From contig CAYYJO010000027.1 in NCBI GenBank assembly GCA_964472265.1, positions 1 to 24,608 of the forward strand: 24,608 bases of DNA. Direction: 5' to 3'. Source of the stretch: JAGNLA01 sp964472265. Lineage in GTDB: Bacteria > Caldisericota > Caldisericia > JAAYUI01. The notes below the pieces were generated by a model. That model had not been told where the DNA came from, did not search any database, and was given only the letters and a program-made list of their open reading frames with translations. Position numbers and translations under genes: made by a program. Shown here piece after piece: positions 7,797-16,257 of this stretch (its first letter is position 1; each line of letters begins with the position of its first letter).

Positions 7797-8318
7797 TTGA
7801 TCAAAGGTAGCAAGACGCTGGTGCGAGGCCTTGAAAAAAGCGACATTCCAAAGCTCGTTCTCTGGCGAAACGACAAAGAACTGCAAGACATGCTCATCGG
7901 TTGGCATTTCCCGGTGACTGCCGAACAGGAGCTCTCGTGGTTTGAAAAAACCTGGTCTGACAACAAAAACAGGCGTTTTGCAATCGAAGCCGACTCTGGC
8001 GATTACATAGGAAATATTGGCCTCTACGACATTGACTGGATCAACAGACAGTGCGGATTCGGGCTTTTCATCGGTGATTCGAGATATAAAGGCGGCGGAT
8101 ATGCTTCCGATGCCGGAAGAGCCTTGATAAGATTCGCTTTCAACGACCTCGGCATCCATCGCATCTGGGTCGAGGTGCTGGTCACAAACGAACCATCAAA
8201 AAGATACTTTGAACGCCTAGGTTTCAAGCATGAAGGCATCCTCCGCAGACACAACCTCAAAAACGGCGTCCACGTTGACCAATACATTCTTGGGCTGCTT
8301 CGGGACGAGTTTGAATGA
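7797..8318 (+). CDS. GNAT acetyltransferase, RimJ/RimL-like, first gene of the glycan operon
   Basis: This is a 173-residue single-domain GNAT N-acetyltransferase. The acetyl-CoA loop is seen in SRYKGGGYASDAGRAL and the following helix and strand (LGIHRIWVEV, NEPSKRYFERLGF) are typical of the RimJ/RimL/SpeG group. In this operon the natural reading is acetylation of the amino group made by the DegT aminotransferase, as PseH or a PglD substitute would do. That is inference from context. The start is TTG at 7797, behind GGAGG (7788-7792) with only 4 nt between. The stop overlaps the next start as ATGA. Confidence 0.82.
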   Translation: MIKGSKTLVRGLEKSDIPKLVLWRNDKELQDMLIGWHFPVTAEQELSWFEKTWSDNKNRRFAIEADSGDYIGNIGLYDIDWINRQCGFGLFIGDSRYKGGGYASDAGRALIRFAFNDLGIHRIWVEVLVTNEPSKRYFERLGFKHEGILRRHNLKNGVHVDQYILGLLRDEFE

Positions 8319-9418
8319 TAAAACGCCTGGGCAGCACCGACTTTTCAGCTTGGAAAGAGGTTCTAAAAAAGGTTCCGGCCGTCGATTGTTTTGGAATGCC
8401 GGAGCTTGCCAAACTCTGGGAGGAGTCGTACCCCTACAATTTTGAAGCCGTATATGCCGAATTCGGCGAAAACATAATCTTTTACCCATATATCGTAAGG
8501 CCGTTGAGCGAGCTTCCTTTTGGAAAACGAATCAGCGAAGAGCTTGGACAGTGCTTTGACATAACCAGCCCTGAGTACGGCGGAATCTTCCACAATTTTT
8601 CCGAGGACATCCCTTACGACATCTGTTCCCAGTTCTCAAAGGATTTCGGCCAGTACTGCCAGGACAGGCGGATAGTGACAGAATTTGGCAGGGTTCAGGT
8701 ACTGCTTTCAAACACGACTCTTGGCAGTGGCTACAACGTCAGGCGCATCGGACGTGTGGTCACCGTCGACCTGCGGGGAACAGAAGAAGACATTCTAAAC
8801 AACATGAGCAAGGAAGGCAGAAAGAAACTCCGTCAGGCTGAAAGGGTTCCAATCACGGTCAGGGAGCTTGGACCTGAAGGGTTCCTTCAATTCCCCCCGC
8901 TTTACTATCAGACCATGGACTACCACGACGCCATGGACAGATATTACTTCCCTGCAAGCTTTTTTGAGAACATGATTGGCATGCCCGATGATTTTTGCTT
9001 CATTCTCGGAGCGTTCTTCGGTGAAAAGCTAATTGCAGCCATCATCGTGCTCTACGGTGGCGGTGTCGGGTACAGCTACCTCTCGGCAACCGACCGTGAA
9101 CACCAGGAACTTAGACCCAACAACATCTTGTTCTACCAGATGCTCATCGAGTGCAAGCGAAGGGGATGCCACAGCTTCGTGCTTGGCGGTGGAGCGCACG
9201 GTGAGGACGGAACATTCAGGTTCAAACAGAATTTCTCGGAAGCAACGGCCGATTTTTACATCTACGACCGGCTCCATATACCCCAGATGTACCAGACTCT
9301 CATTGAATTGAAGACAGAATACGAGCATAATTGCGGACACGAAAGCTTTGACCCGATGGCTGTCGAGTTCTTCCCCATCTACCGGGCGCAAGTCAGGAGC
9401 GACGATGACCAAGATTGA
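8315..9418 (+). CDS. FemAB-like / GNAT-fold transferase
   Basis: The 367-residue protein has the tandem-GNAT look of the FemAB/Acetyltransf_6 superfamily. The middle contains VVTVDLRGTEEDILNNMSKE followed by a basic RKKLRQAER helix, the family's usual substrate-binding helix. The C-terminal half has a second GNAT fold (FILGAFFGEKLIAAIIVLY, then NNILFYQMLIECKRRG and FRFKQNFS). Characterised relatives transfer amino acids or acyl groups, for example in peptidoglycan bridges, and related genes recur in polysaccharide and exosortase clusters. Here it probably modifies an amino sugar or glycan, but acceptor and donor are unknown. The gene overlaps the previous one by ATGA and the next by 14 bp. 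Confidence 0.75.
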   Translation: MIKRLGSTDFSAWKEVLKKVPAVDCFGMPELAKLWEESYPYNFEAVYAEFGENIIFYPYIVRPLSELPFGKRISEELGQCFDITSPEYGGIFHNFSEDIPYDICSQFSKDFGQYCQDRRIVTEFGRVQVLLSNTTLGSGYNVRRIGRVVTVDLRGTEEDILNNMSKEGRKKLRQAERVPITVRELGPEGFLQFPPLYYQTMDYHDAMDRYYFPASFFENMIGMPDDFCFILGAFFGEKLIAAIIVLYGGGVGYSYLSATDREHQELRPNNILFYQMLIECKRRGCHSFVLGGGAHGEDGTFRFKQNFSEATADFYIYDRLHIPQMYQTLIELKTEYEHNCGHESFDPMAVEFFPIYRAQVRSDDDQD

Positions 9419-10058
9419 TCCGCTTTGGAAACGCATTGAAGACCTTGTTCTGGGTATTCTGGGACTGATCATCCTCTCACCTCTCCTGCTCGCAATAGGT
9501 ATCGCAATCGCCATCGACACAGGGTTTCCGGTGTTCTTCATCCAGCAGAGGATGGGTCATGGCGGAAAACCGTTCAACTGCATAAAGTTCCGCACAATGG
9601 TCAAAAATGCTGCAAACATAGGAACCGGAATCTGGACATCCAAAGAAGACCCAAGGATTACCAGAGTTGGCAAGCACCTGAGGAGCTTCCTCGACGAACT
9701 CCCACAAATCTTCAACGTTATCGGTGGAACCATGAGCATCGTTGGCCCAAGGCCGTCGATGATCTACCAGGCAAAGCGCTACAACGAAGAGCAATCAAAG
9801 CGCCTCTGGGTCAAGCCTGGCATCACCGGCTGGGCGCAGGTCAACGGCAGAAACGCCCTCACCTGGCCACAAAAGATCGAATATGACGTGTATTACGCAA
9901 CCCACATGACCTTCGGGCTGGACATGAAGATCATCTTCATGACACCCAAGCAGCTTCTCACCCCAAACACTTACCCGGATGCCGAACCGGACGACCCGAT
10001 TTCAAGGTTGGACGGCGTTGCAAATCCGGATGCAATGGAGGACAACAAGAATGCATAG
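9405..10058 (+). CDS. Undecaprenyl-phosphate sugar-1-phosphate transferase (PglC/WcaJ-type)
   Basis: At 217 residues this is a minimal monotopic phosphoglycosyl transferase (bacterial sugar transferase family). One hydrophobic re-entrant or membrane helix lies at about 13-36, then come KFRTM (61-65), the catalytic Asp-Glu dyad in DELPQ (97-101), VGPRP (113-117) and KPGITGWAQVNGR (137-149). Enzymes of this size move a sugar-1-phosphate from its UDP carrier to undecaprenyl phosphate on the cytoplasmic membrane face, starting lipid-linked glycan assembly. With the dehydratase and aminotransferase alongside, a bacillosamine-like donor is likely. The start at 9405 has AGGAG 5 nt upstream. The longer frame from 9348 lies inside the previous gene and is rejected. 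Confidence 0.92.
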   Translation: MTKIDPLWKRIEDLVLGILGLIILSPLLLAIGIAIAIDTGFPVFFIQQRMGHGGKPFNCIKFRTMVKNAANIGTGIWTSKEDPRITRVGKHLRSFLDELPQIFNVIGGTMSIVGPRPSMIYQAKRYNEEQSKRLWVKPGITGWAQVNGRNALTWPQKIEYDVYYATHMTFGLDMKIIFMTPKQLLTPNTYPDAEPDDPISRLDGVANPDAMEDNKNA

Positions 10059-11268
10059 ACTCAGGATTTTAGGCGGACCCGGCTACTACCCGGGAAAAAT
10101 CAGACTCACACGTCCGCCTGTGCCAGACCTTGCCAACATCTCTGACAGACTCACGGCAGCGCTGGCTTCCGGAATGCTCACAAAAGGCGAGCAGCTTTCG
10201 GAGTTTGAGGCCGAAGTGACAACCCATCTTGGCTCAAAGTACGCCATCGGAACAAGTTCCTGCACAGTGGGACTCACTCTCTCGCTGGCTGCACTAAAGA
10301 TGATGAAGGGCAAAAAACTTTCGGACAGGTGCAAGGTTTTGATCCCGTCGTTCACCTTCCTGGCAACCGCAACTGCAACCGCCTGGGCTGGATGCGATCC
10401 AACCTTCGTCGACTGCGACAGGAGAACCTTCAACATCGACGTGACCGACCTTGAAAGAAAAGTCACCGATGACACGTTTGCAATAGTGTTCACCTACGTT
10501 TTCGGCTCACCAACCGGTGTCGATCAGGTTTTGAATTTTGCCCATTCGAAAAACATACCGGTGATTTTTGACGCAGCCCACGGCTTCGGCGTGCTCCACA
10601 ACGGGAAGACTGTCGGAAACATGGGGCTCGCAGCTTCATACTCATTGACGCCCACTAAACTCCTCACATCGGGTGAAGGCGGTTTCATAACAACAAACTC
10701 CGAGGAGATGGCAAACAACCTCAGAATCCTCCGTGAGTACGGTTCGGTTCCAGGCGTACACGATACGGCATTCCCTGGGCTCAACGGCAGAATGTCCGAA
10801 CTCCACGCCATCCTTGGCAGATGGGGTCTCGAACAGCTTGACACTGAGGCGACAGCCAGAAACAAGCGTGTGAATTACTACAAGGAACAGCTTTCAAAGG
10901 TGCCTGGCATCTCCTTCCAGCAGATTGCGTCAGAAGACCGTTGCAGCTACAAAGATTTCGCGATGGTGATCGACAGGGACGCCTTTGGCATGACCAGAGA
11001 CCAGCTCTGGGAAGTTCTCAAAAAAGAGGACTTCGAGAGCAAGAACTACTTCAGCCCGCCAGTTCACCAGCACCAGTATTTCAACAGCGACGAGCAGAAC
11101 TACAGGCCAGGGTTTGACGCATGCCCGGAAGCCTCTGGGCTTTCAACGCAAACCCTTTGTCCACCACTATTTGGAACGATGACCGATGCAATGCAGGATG
11201 CGCTTGTCGGCGCAGTCTCGGAAGCCCATGACAAGGCCAACGAGATCAAGGCGAAGCTGGGGAGATAA
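10051..11268 (+). CDS. DegT/DnrJ/EryC1/StrS-family PLP aminotransferase
   Basis: The 405-residue protein has the sugar-aminotransferase landmarks. GTSSCTVGL (67-75) forms the phosphate pocket, IPSFTFLATATA is the usual substrate-side segment, Asp174 in VIFDAAHG contacts the pyridine nitrogen, and Lys203 in TPTKLLTSGEGG should form the Schiff base. Such enzymes convert a UDP-4-keto-6-deoxy sugar to the 4-amino sugar using glutamate (PglE, PseC, WbpE), which matches the dehydratase encoded next. The start at 10051 has GGAGG (10037-10041) 9 nt upstream and overlaps the sugar transferase stop by 8 bp. The open frame back to 9979 is rejected. Confidence 0.92.
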   Translation: MHRLRILGGPGYYPGKIRLTRPPVPDLANISDRLTAALASGMLTKGEQLSEFEAEVTTHLGSKYAIGTSSCTVGLTLSLAALKMMKGKKLSDRCKVLIPSFTFLATATATAWAGCDPTFVDCDRRTFNIDVTDLERKVTDDTFAIVFTYVFGSPTGVDQVLNFAHSKNIPVIFDAAHGFGVLHNGKTVGNMGLAASYSLTPTKLLTSGEGGFITTNSEEMANNLRILREYGSVPGVHDTAFPGLNGRMSELHAILGRWGLEQLDTEATARNKRVNYYKEQLSKVPGISFQQIASEDRCSYKDFAMVIDRDAFGMTRDQLWEVLKKEDFESKNYFSPPVHQHQYFNSDEQNYRPGFDACPEASGLSTQTLCPPLFGTMTDAMQDALVGAVSEAHDKANEIKAKLGR

Positions 11269-11273
11269 AAACG

Positions 11274-12593
11274 ATGATCAGGGTTGCTGTCTGTGGTGGC
11301 AATGAGTTTTTTGAAGAAATAAGGTCAGAGCTTTTGACCAGCACTGCCTACAAGGTTGCCGGTCACGCCCACAACCTGGATGAATTCTCACACCTTTCAG
11401 GCTACAACAGCGTGCTTGCCTCGTCCGACTTTGAAGCGCTTGGAAAGCTTGCCGATGTTTGCAACGAAATGAAAGTCCAGCTGACCGTCATACCCAAAAA
11501 CGAACACTTCAAACGTGAGATCGGTGAGGATGAAGTCATTGAAAGACTCATCGTCTCAGGCATGTTCGGCCACAGAAGGGAAGCGCGTCCTGAAGACGGC
11601 GACTACATCAAGGGCAAACGGGTGCTCATAACCGGCGCAGGCGGATCGATTGGTTCCATGCTTGCAAAACGGGTGGCAAAGTTCGAACCGGAACACATGA
11701 CCGTTGTAGACAACTCTGAAAACGGAATCTACATGATCGACCTCGACCTGGCCATTTCTGGATTTTCAAACAAAACCGCAATCATAATGGACATGAGGGA
11801 CGAAGAGCGCTTCATGGCGCTTGTTGCCGAAAAGAAACCCGACATCCTGTTCCATGTTGCAGCAAGAAAACACGTTCCGCTGATGGAGAAATTCCCTGAA
11901 GAAGCGGTTTCGACAAACGTCGAAGGAACAATCGTCGCTTTGAAGGCTGTCGAAAAGTTCGGCATAAAGACGTTCACCTTCATCTCGACAGACAAGGCGG
12001 CAGATCCTGCAAACGTCATGGGAGCCTCAAAAAAGATAGCCGAAACAGTGATCCAGAGGTTTGCAAGAAACCACGACGGCAAGTTCTGTATCGTCAGGTT
12101 TGAAAATGTTCTGGACTCAACAGGAAACGTCTGCTACACGTTCCAGCGACAGCTCAAAACCAACGGACAGCTCACGGTCACAAGCAAGGATATGAACCGC
12201 TACTTCATAACCTGCGAACAGGCCTCACTTTTTATCCTCAGGGCAACAAAAGTTGCAAACAAGGCAGAGGTTTATGTGCCTGTGGTTGGCGATCCGATCT
12301 ACATCGACGTACTGGCCAGAAAAATCGCCGGCGCCCTTGGCTTTGTTGAGGACAGGGACTACAGGATCGTCTACACCACGCCGAGGGAAGGCGAGAAGAT
12401 GAGTGAGGAGCTGATTACGAAGGAAGAGGAGAAACGCTCTGAAACCTTTGACGGAATCATAAAGGTTGTTCCAAACTTCTTCGGTGACGACCACTTTGAC
12501 GATAACCTCAAAAAACTCTTGGATGCAACGAAAAAATTTGACAGGCCACTCATCGTTGAACTGATGCACAGGCTGGAGCCAACCTACAGATGA
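11274..12593 (+). CDS. UDP-GlcNAc 4,6-dehydratase-like SDR (WbpM/PglF/CapD family)
   Basis: The 439-residue nucleotide-sugar dehydratase has the NAD(P)-binding GAGGSIGS at 121-128, the family block AARKHVPLME, and the active-site region FISTDKAADPANVMGASKK. The expected SDR tyrosine is Met249, before Lys253, with Ser238 in place: the 'SMK' triad known from WbpM and PglF, not the 'SYK' of small FlaA1/PseB enzymes. Unlike WbpM and PglF it has no transmembrane helices. The first ~110 residues look like the small Rossmann-type domain that follows the membrane part in those proteins. The predicted reaction is UDP-GlcNAc to UDP-4-keto-6-deoxy-GlcNAc, feeding the aminotransferase. The stop overlaps the next gene as ATGA. 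Confidence 0.9.
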   Translation: MIRVAVCGGNEFFEEIRSELLTSTAYKVAGHAHNLDEFSHLSGYNSVLASSDFEALGKLADVCNEMKVQLTVIPKNEHFKREIGEDEVIERLIVSGMFGHRREARPEDGDYIKGKRVLITGAGGSIGSMLAKRVAKFEPEHMTVVDNSENGIYMIDLDLAISGFSNKTAIIMDMRDEERFMALVAEKKPDILFHVAARKHVPLMEKFPEEAVSTNVEGTIVALKAVEKFGIKTFTFISTDKAADPANVMGASKKIAETVIQRFARNHDGKFCIVRFENVLDSTGNVCYTFQRQLKTNGQLTVTSKDMNRYFITCEQASLFILRATKVANKAEVYVPVVGDPIYIDVLARKIAGALGFVEDRDYRIVYTTPREGEKMSEELITKEEEKRSETFDGIIKVVPNFFGDDHFDDNLKKLLDATKKFDRPLIVELMHRLEPTYR

Positions 12594-13738
12594 TTCCGCT
12601 TGTAATATTTTCCAGCCAGGATTTTGACGACCTGCCAACCCGGAAGCACAGGCTTGCCCACTGGCTCAGCTCCAAGGGAAACCCGGTGCTTTATATTGAG
12701 GCTCCATTCACCTACCTCTCGGCTCTCAAGGATCCAACCTACAAACCAAAGGTCGAGCGTGCCGGAAAAATCGAACAGATCAACCCAAACCTTTGGGTTG
12801 CCTCGCCTCCTGCAATGATGCCTTTCTACGGCCGTTTCGGTGTTTGTCAGAACATGGCCTGTGGGAAGGTTGCCGGTTTTGCTCTTTCGGCAATGAAAAA
12901 AATTGGATTTCCAAAGGAATTTGCAGCCCTGTTCTATCTGCCGTGGATGGAACCGATTATCAGAAGGGTGAAACCAAAAGCCAGTTTCTATGACTGTGTT
13001 GACGACCACGCCGGCTATGGCGGAACCAGCTCCAAATCCTTCATCGAGTCGGCCGAAGCAAAGCTATGTTTCAAGTCAGACTCGGTTTTTGCAACTGCCC
13101 GTTCAATTGCTGGCAGGCTTTCCCAGTTCAATACCAACACCATCTACATGCCAAACGCTGTTGATTCCAATCTTTTCCAGTCAAACGGCGAAAGCGGCGC
13201 AGTAAAGGTAATTCCAAAACCAAGGGTTGTCTACGCCGGCGCCTTGAGGTGGTGGTTTGATGGCAATCTTCTGCTTGAAGTGGCAAAGGCAAGACCAAAC
13301 ATCAACTTCATCATCATAGGTGAGGAACGTGGCAATGAACTTGGAGCCGAAGGGCAAACGCTTCGAACGCTTCCAAACGTGCACTTCCTCGGCAAAAAAC
13401 CACAGAAAGAACTGCCCGGACTCATGGCCGGCGCATCCTGTGGAATCATTCCGTTCAAGCAGGGACCTCTGATCGCCTCGGTTTCTCCGCTCAAGCTGTA
13501 CGAGTACGCCTCGATGGGACTTTCAACCGTTTCAGTTCCCATGATGGAGCTTGAGGACATGCCGGGTGAAGTTGTGACAATCGCACCTGATCCAAAATCA
13601 TTCATCGAAGCTCTCGACAAGGCCTGCAACTCACCGGCTGATTCGGAGGCGCTAAGAAAGTTTGTTTCTTCCAACACCTGGGACAACAGGATGGAAAGAT
13701 TTTTCACGGAGTTTGAAAGAATATGGCAAAAAAAATAA
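12590..13738 (+). CDS. GT4-like glycosyltransferase (TuaH-like)
   Basis: This is a 382-residue GT-B fold glycosyltransferase. The N-terminal half starts with a strand and a basic segment (SSQDFDDLPTRKHRLAHWLS) and contains FYDCVDD and YMPNAVD. The C-terminal half has RVVYAGAL, FIIIGE and the nucleotide-binding stretch SPLKLYEYASMG, as in TuaH-like and other GT4/GT1 enzymes. It probably adds a sugar to the lipid-linked acceptor made by the phosphoglycosyl transferase; donor and linkage cannot be predicted. No signal peptide is seen. It begins as an ATGA overlap with the dehydratase and its 3' end overlaps the next glycosyltransferase by 16 bp. Confidence 0.85.
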   Translation: MIPLVIFSSQDFDDLPTRKHRLAHWLSSKGNPVLYIEAPFTYLSALKDPTYKPKVERAGKIEQINPNLWVASPPAMMPFYGRFGVCQNMACGKVAGFALSAMKKIGFPKEFAALFYLPWMEPIIRRVKPKASFYDCVDDHAGYGGTSSKSFIESAEAKLCFKSDSVFATARSIAGRLSQFNTNTIYMPNAVDSNLFQSNGESGAVKVIPKPRVVYAGALRWWFDGNLLLEVAKARPNINFIIIGEERGNELGAEGQTLRTLPNVHFLGKKPQKELPGLMAGASCGIIPFKQGPLIASVSPLKLYEYASMGLSTVSVPMMELEDMPGEVVTIAPDPKSFIEALDKACNSPADSEALRKFVSSNTWDNRMERFFTEFERIWQKK

Positions 13739-14829
13739 GGGTCGCACAGATAATCGCAGGAACAGACGTGGCGGGAGCAAAGGGTTACACGATCCAGCTT
13801 GCCACAATGTGCGACAAGTCCAAGTTTGAGGTGTGCCACATCCACATAAACGAAGGCATGACCACCGTTGAAGCAAGACAGGCAGGAATTGAGCCATACA
13901 TCCTCGGACAAAACCCTTACAGGCTTGCCAGACTGATGAGGAAGCTGAATCTCGACCTGATCCACACCCACGGCGTGCGTGCAAACTTCCTCGGTCGCTA
14001 CGCCACAAAACTCACCGGCATCCCAAACATCTGCACCATGCACAGCGACTCAAGGCTTGACTACGGCTCAAAACTGAAGGAGAGGGCTGTCTGGTTTGCC
14101 GACAATGTTGGCAATTCCTGGTGCAATGGCTTCATTGGAGTTTCCAAGGACATGTCCGAAAAGCTGGCAATCAGGGGCATCCCAAGAGAAAAAATCCACA
14201 CCGTCTACAACGGCATCGACCTCAATGAAGTGAAGTCAGCAGCAAATCCTGAGGCGACGAAGAAAAAACTTGGAATTGACCCAAAGCTCAGGCTGATCGG
14301 AACCGTTGGCAGGCTTGTCGAAGTCAAGGGTCACAACGACATGGTTTCTGCACTCCCGTTCATCATGCAGAAAGTGCCGGAAGCTGCACTGCTCATCATT
14401 GGCGATGGCAGATGCCTCGAACCACTGAGACAACAGTCAGAAAACCTGAAGATTCAAGACAGGGTCTTTCTTCCCGGCAGAATCAAATTCCCCTGGAACG
14501 AAATGAAAGCCTGTGAGATCGGCTGTTTCCCGTCGATCAACGAGGCAATAGGCCTTGCACTGCTTGAGTTCATGGCCCTTGAAGTTCCGATAGTTGCAAC
14601 AAACGTCGGTGGAATTCCTGAAGTCATAACAAGACCTGACTTTGGCATGCTTGTTTCACCAAAAAACCCAAGAGAGCTTGCAAATGCAATAATTAATGTT
14701 ATGACAAATACAGAGGTTGCAAAAAACCTTGGCAAAAGTGGAAGGGCAAGGGTTGAGGAACAGTTCACAACCCGGAAGATGCTTGAGGAAACCCAGAAAG
14801 TCTGGGAGATGTACGCAAAAAGGAGCTGA
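13723..14829 (+). CDS. GT4 family glycosyltransferase
   Basis: This is a 368-residue retaining GT4-type glycosyltransferase. Visible landmarks are the acceptor-side opening VAQIIAGTDVAGA, HTHGVRANFLGR, the hinge VYNGIDLNEV, the donor-domain start IGTVGRLVEVKGH, and the E-x7-E motif EAIGLALLE followed by VPIVATNVGGIPEVI. These are the standard features of PglA/PglH/WbaZ-like enzymes. With the preceding glycosyltransferase it would extend the lipid-linked glycan in the cytoplasm. The ATG lies inside the upstream gene (16-bp overlap), and its stop shares a base with the next ATG (TGATG), so translation of the block is probably coupled. Confidence 0.9.
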   Translation: MAKKIRVAQIIAGTDVAGAKGYTIQLATMCDKSKFEVCHIHINEGMTTVEARQAGIEPYILGQNPYRLARLMRKLNLDLIHTHGVRANFLGRYATKLTGIPNICTMHSDSRLDYGSKLKERAVWFADNVGNSWCNGFIGVSKDMSEKLAIRGIPREKIHTVYNGIDLNEVKSAANPEATKKKLGIDPKLRLIGTVGRLVEVKGHNDMVSALPFIMQKVPEAALLIIGDGRCLEPLRQQSENLKIQDRVFLPGRIKFPWNEMKACEIGCFPSINEAIGLALLEFMALEVPIVATNVGGIPEVITRPDFGMLVSPKNPRELANAIINVMTNTEVAKNLGKSGRARVEEQFTTRKMLEETQKVWEMYAKRS

Positions 14830-15554
14830 TGAACCCAGGGAAGCTGTTGGTTGTTATGATGGCGGTAATTATGCCTATAAGCCCAATGGGGATTAAAAAC
14901 CTCTCGGGTGGCAACATCGCCATGCGACTCCATCCAAGCAGCTTCAACGCAACAAACAGTGACACAATCTGGGCCAGTTGCAAAATCACCAACACCTCTG
15001 GCTCTGATGTAAACGATGCCACCCTCACCTTCAATTTTGGCCGTGAGTTTGAGCTTCAGCGCTCAAGCCCTGAATCAAAAATCACAGATACAAAAGCCCT
15101 TTTTGATGTAAGGTCGCTTAAAAACGGCGAATCCCAAACATTCAAAGTCTGGGCAAAGATAAATGCTCCCGACGCACTCACGGGCTCAACGCTCCCTATC
15201 GACTCTGTTTTTTCCTGGGACGCATCATCAATTTCAAACCACTGCTCGATAATCATGATCGCCCACAACGTCTATCCCGACCTGATCGGCGAACTTCGAG
15301 AAACTCACAGGCTAAATGGGTCTCTCGACTACAACCTTAAAATCATCGGTGGCTACCCACCCTACGAATATTACATCGACTGGGGTGACGAAAACAGCAA
15401 CAGAGGTGGTTTGAGACAGGAAGGCATCTCCGAGGTGTCGCACACCTACGAACTCCCTGGTGAATACCGCATAAACGCATACATAAATGATTATCTTGGC
15501 AAGCAAGTAGCAATCAGAAAGCGAATCTACCTTGAACCGTGGGGTGGCCAATGA
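14829..15554 (+). CDS. Secreted protein with a PKD domain
   Basis: The 241-residue protein has an N-terminal hydrophobic segment (residues 5-20), probably a signal peptide. A beta-rich domain at about 30-125 resembles DUF11/CARDB-type extracellular modules (KITNTSGSDVNDATLTF, KNGESQTFKVWAK). A PKD domain follows at about 155-236, with DWGD at 184-187 and SHTYELPGEY at 204-213. PKD modules mediate protein or carbohydrate contacts at the cell surface. Its place in the middle of a glycan operon (TGATG junction upstream, ATGA downstream) suggests it is a glycan-binding partner or an acceptor of the glycan. That is inference; no enzymatic motif is present. Confidence 0.75.
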   Translation: MNPGKLLVVMMAVIMPISPMGIKNLSGGNIAMRLHPSSFNATNSDTIWASCKITNTSGSDVNDATLTFNFGREFELQRSSPESKITDTKALFDVRSLKNGESQTFKVWAKINAPDALTGSTLPIDSVFSWDASSISNHCSIIMIAHNVYPDLIGELRETHRLNGSLDYNLKIIGGYPPYEYYIDWGDENSNRGGLRQEGISEVSHTYELPGEYRINAYINDYLGKQVAIRKRIYLEPWGGQ

Positions 15555-16204
15555 AATTCCAATCAAGGCTGGAGGCTGGAAAGCAGCTTGCCGGCAAAAT
15601 CAAGGGTTTGTGGCAGCCCGAACTGGTGTATGGCATCGCAAAAGGCGGCGTGCTCGTGGCTGAACCAATTGCTGAGGTTTTGTCATCAAAACTCCTGCCT
15701 GTTCACGTTTCAAAGCTCCCGCTTCCGTGGAACCAGGAGATAGCCTTCGGTGTAGTGATCCATGATGGCGAAGTAATAATGGATGAGGGTTTCTACAGGC
15801 AGATGGGGCTTTCATACATGGACGCCCAAAAAATTGCCAGAACCAGGCTTTCTGAGGTAAGACGATCCCAACAGAACGTCATGCACGATGAAAATCCGCC
15901 ATCACCCAAGGACAAAGAGGTTCTTGTGGTCGATGACGGGATGGCAACAGGCTTGACGATGCTTGGAGCCGTAACGTGGCTAAAAAACTCTGGCGCAAAA
16001 AAGATTTATGTGGCCACACCGGTTGCCACCCAGTCGGCAATCGAGATGGTGAAAGCCAAAATTGACGGCTTCACCGGCCTGTTTGTCTCATCAAACAAAG
16101 TTTTTTCGGTGTCGACATATTATTCCGATTTTCGCCAGCTTGGTGACCGCGAAGTGCGCGAATGTCTAAAGCGAAATCGTGATTTTCTGGTTTCCCAGGG
16201 GTGA
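15551..16204 (+). CDS. Phosphoribosyltransferase-family protein
   Basis: The 217-residue type I phosphoribosyltransferase carries the PRPP-binding motif VLVVDDGMATGLT at 124-136. Its N-terminal features (VYGIAKGGVLVAEPIAEVL, then KLPLPWNQEIAFGVV) are typical of the YdgB-like group of uncharacterised PRTases. The hood domain is not recognisable as that of a named purine or pyrimidine enzyme, so the base or substrate is unknown. The start at 15551 forms ATGA with the previous stop; a GTG at 15539 would add four residues. It is the last gene of the operon and is followed by hairpins. Why a PRTase travels with glycan genes is unclear. Confidence 0.82.
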   Translation: MKFQSRLEAGKQLAGKIKGLWQPELVYGIAKGGVLVAEPIAEVLSSKLLPVHVSKLPLPWNQEIAFGVVIHDGEVIMDEGFYRQMGLSYMDAQKIARTRLSEVRRSQQNVMHDENPPSPKDKEVLVVDDGMATGLTMLGAVTWLKNSGAKKIYVATPVATQSAIEMVKAKIDGFTGLFVSSNKVFSVSTYYSDFRQLGDREVRECLKRNRDFLVSQG

Positions 16205-16257
16205 TTTCTATACGGCTCCGCCGGTACAGAACTAGTCTATATAAATCTTCATATTCT

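Noticed and set aside
7584..8159. Upstream extension of the propeller frame to 1468 residues
   Set aside because: It would run antisense through the GNAT gene, and the signal peptide begins at the ATG at 7583.
9029..9541. 170-residue minus-strand frame opposite the FemAB-like and sugar-transferase genes
   Set aside because: Antisense shadow of two well-supported genes, with no Shine-Dalgarno or domain.
13231..14043. 270-residue minus-strand frame opposite the two glycosyltransferase genes
   Set aside because: Antisense shadow: both glycosyltransferases have full motif sets in the plus frame.
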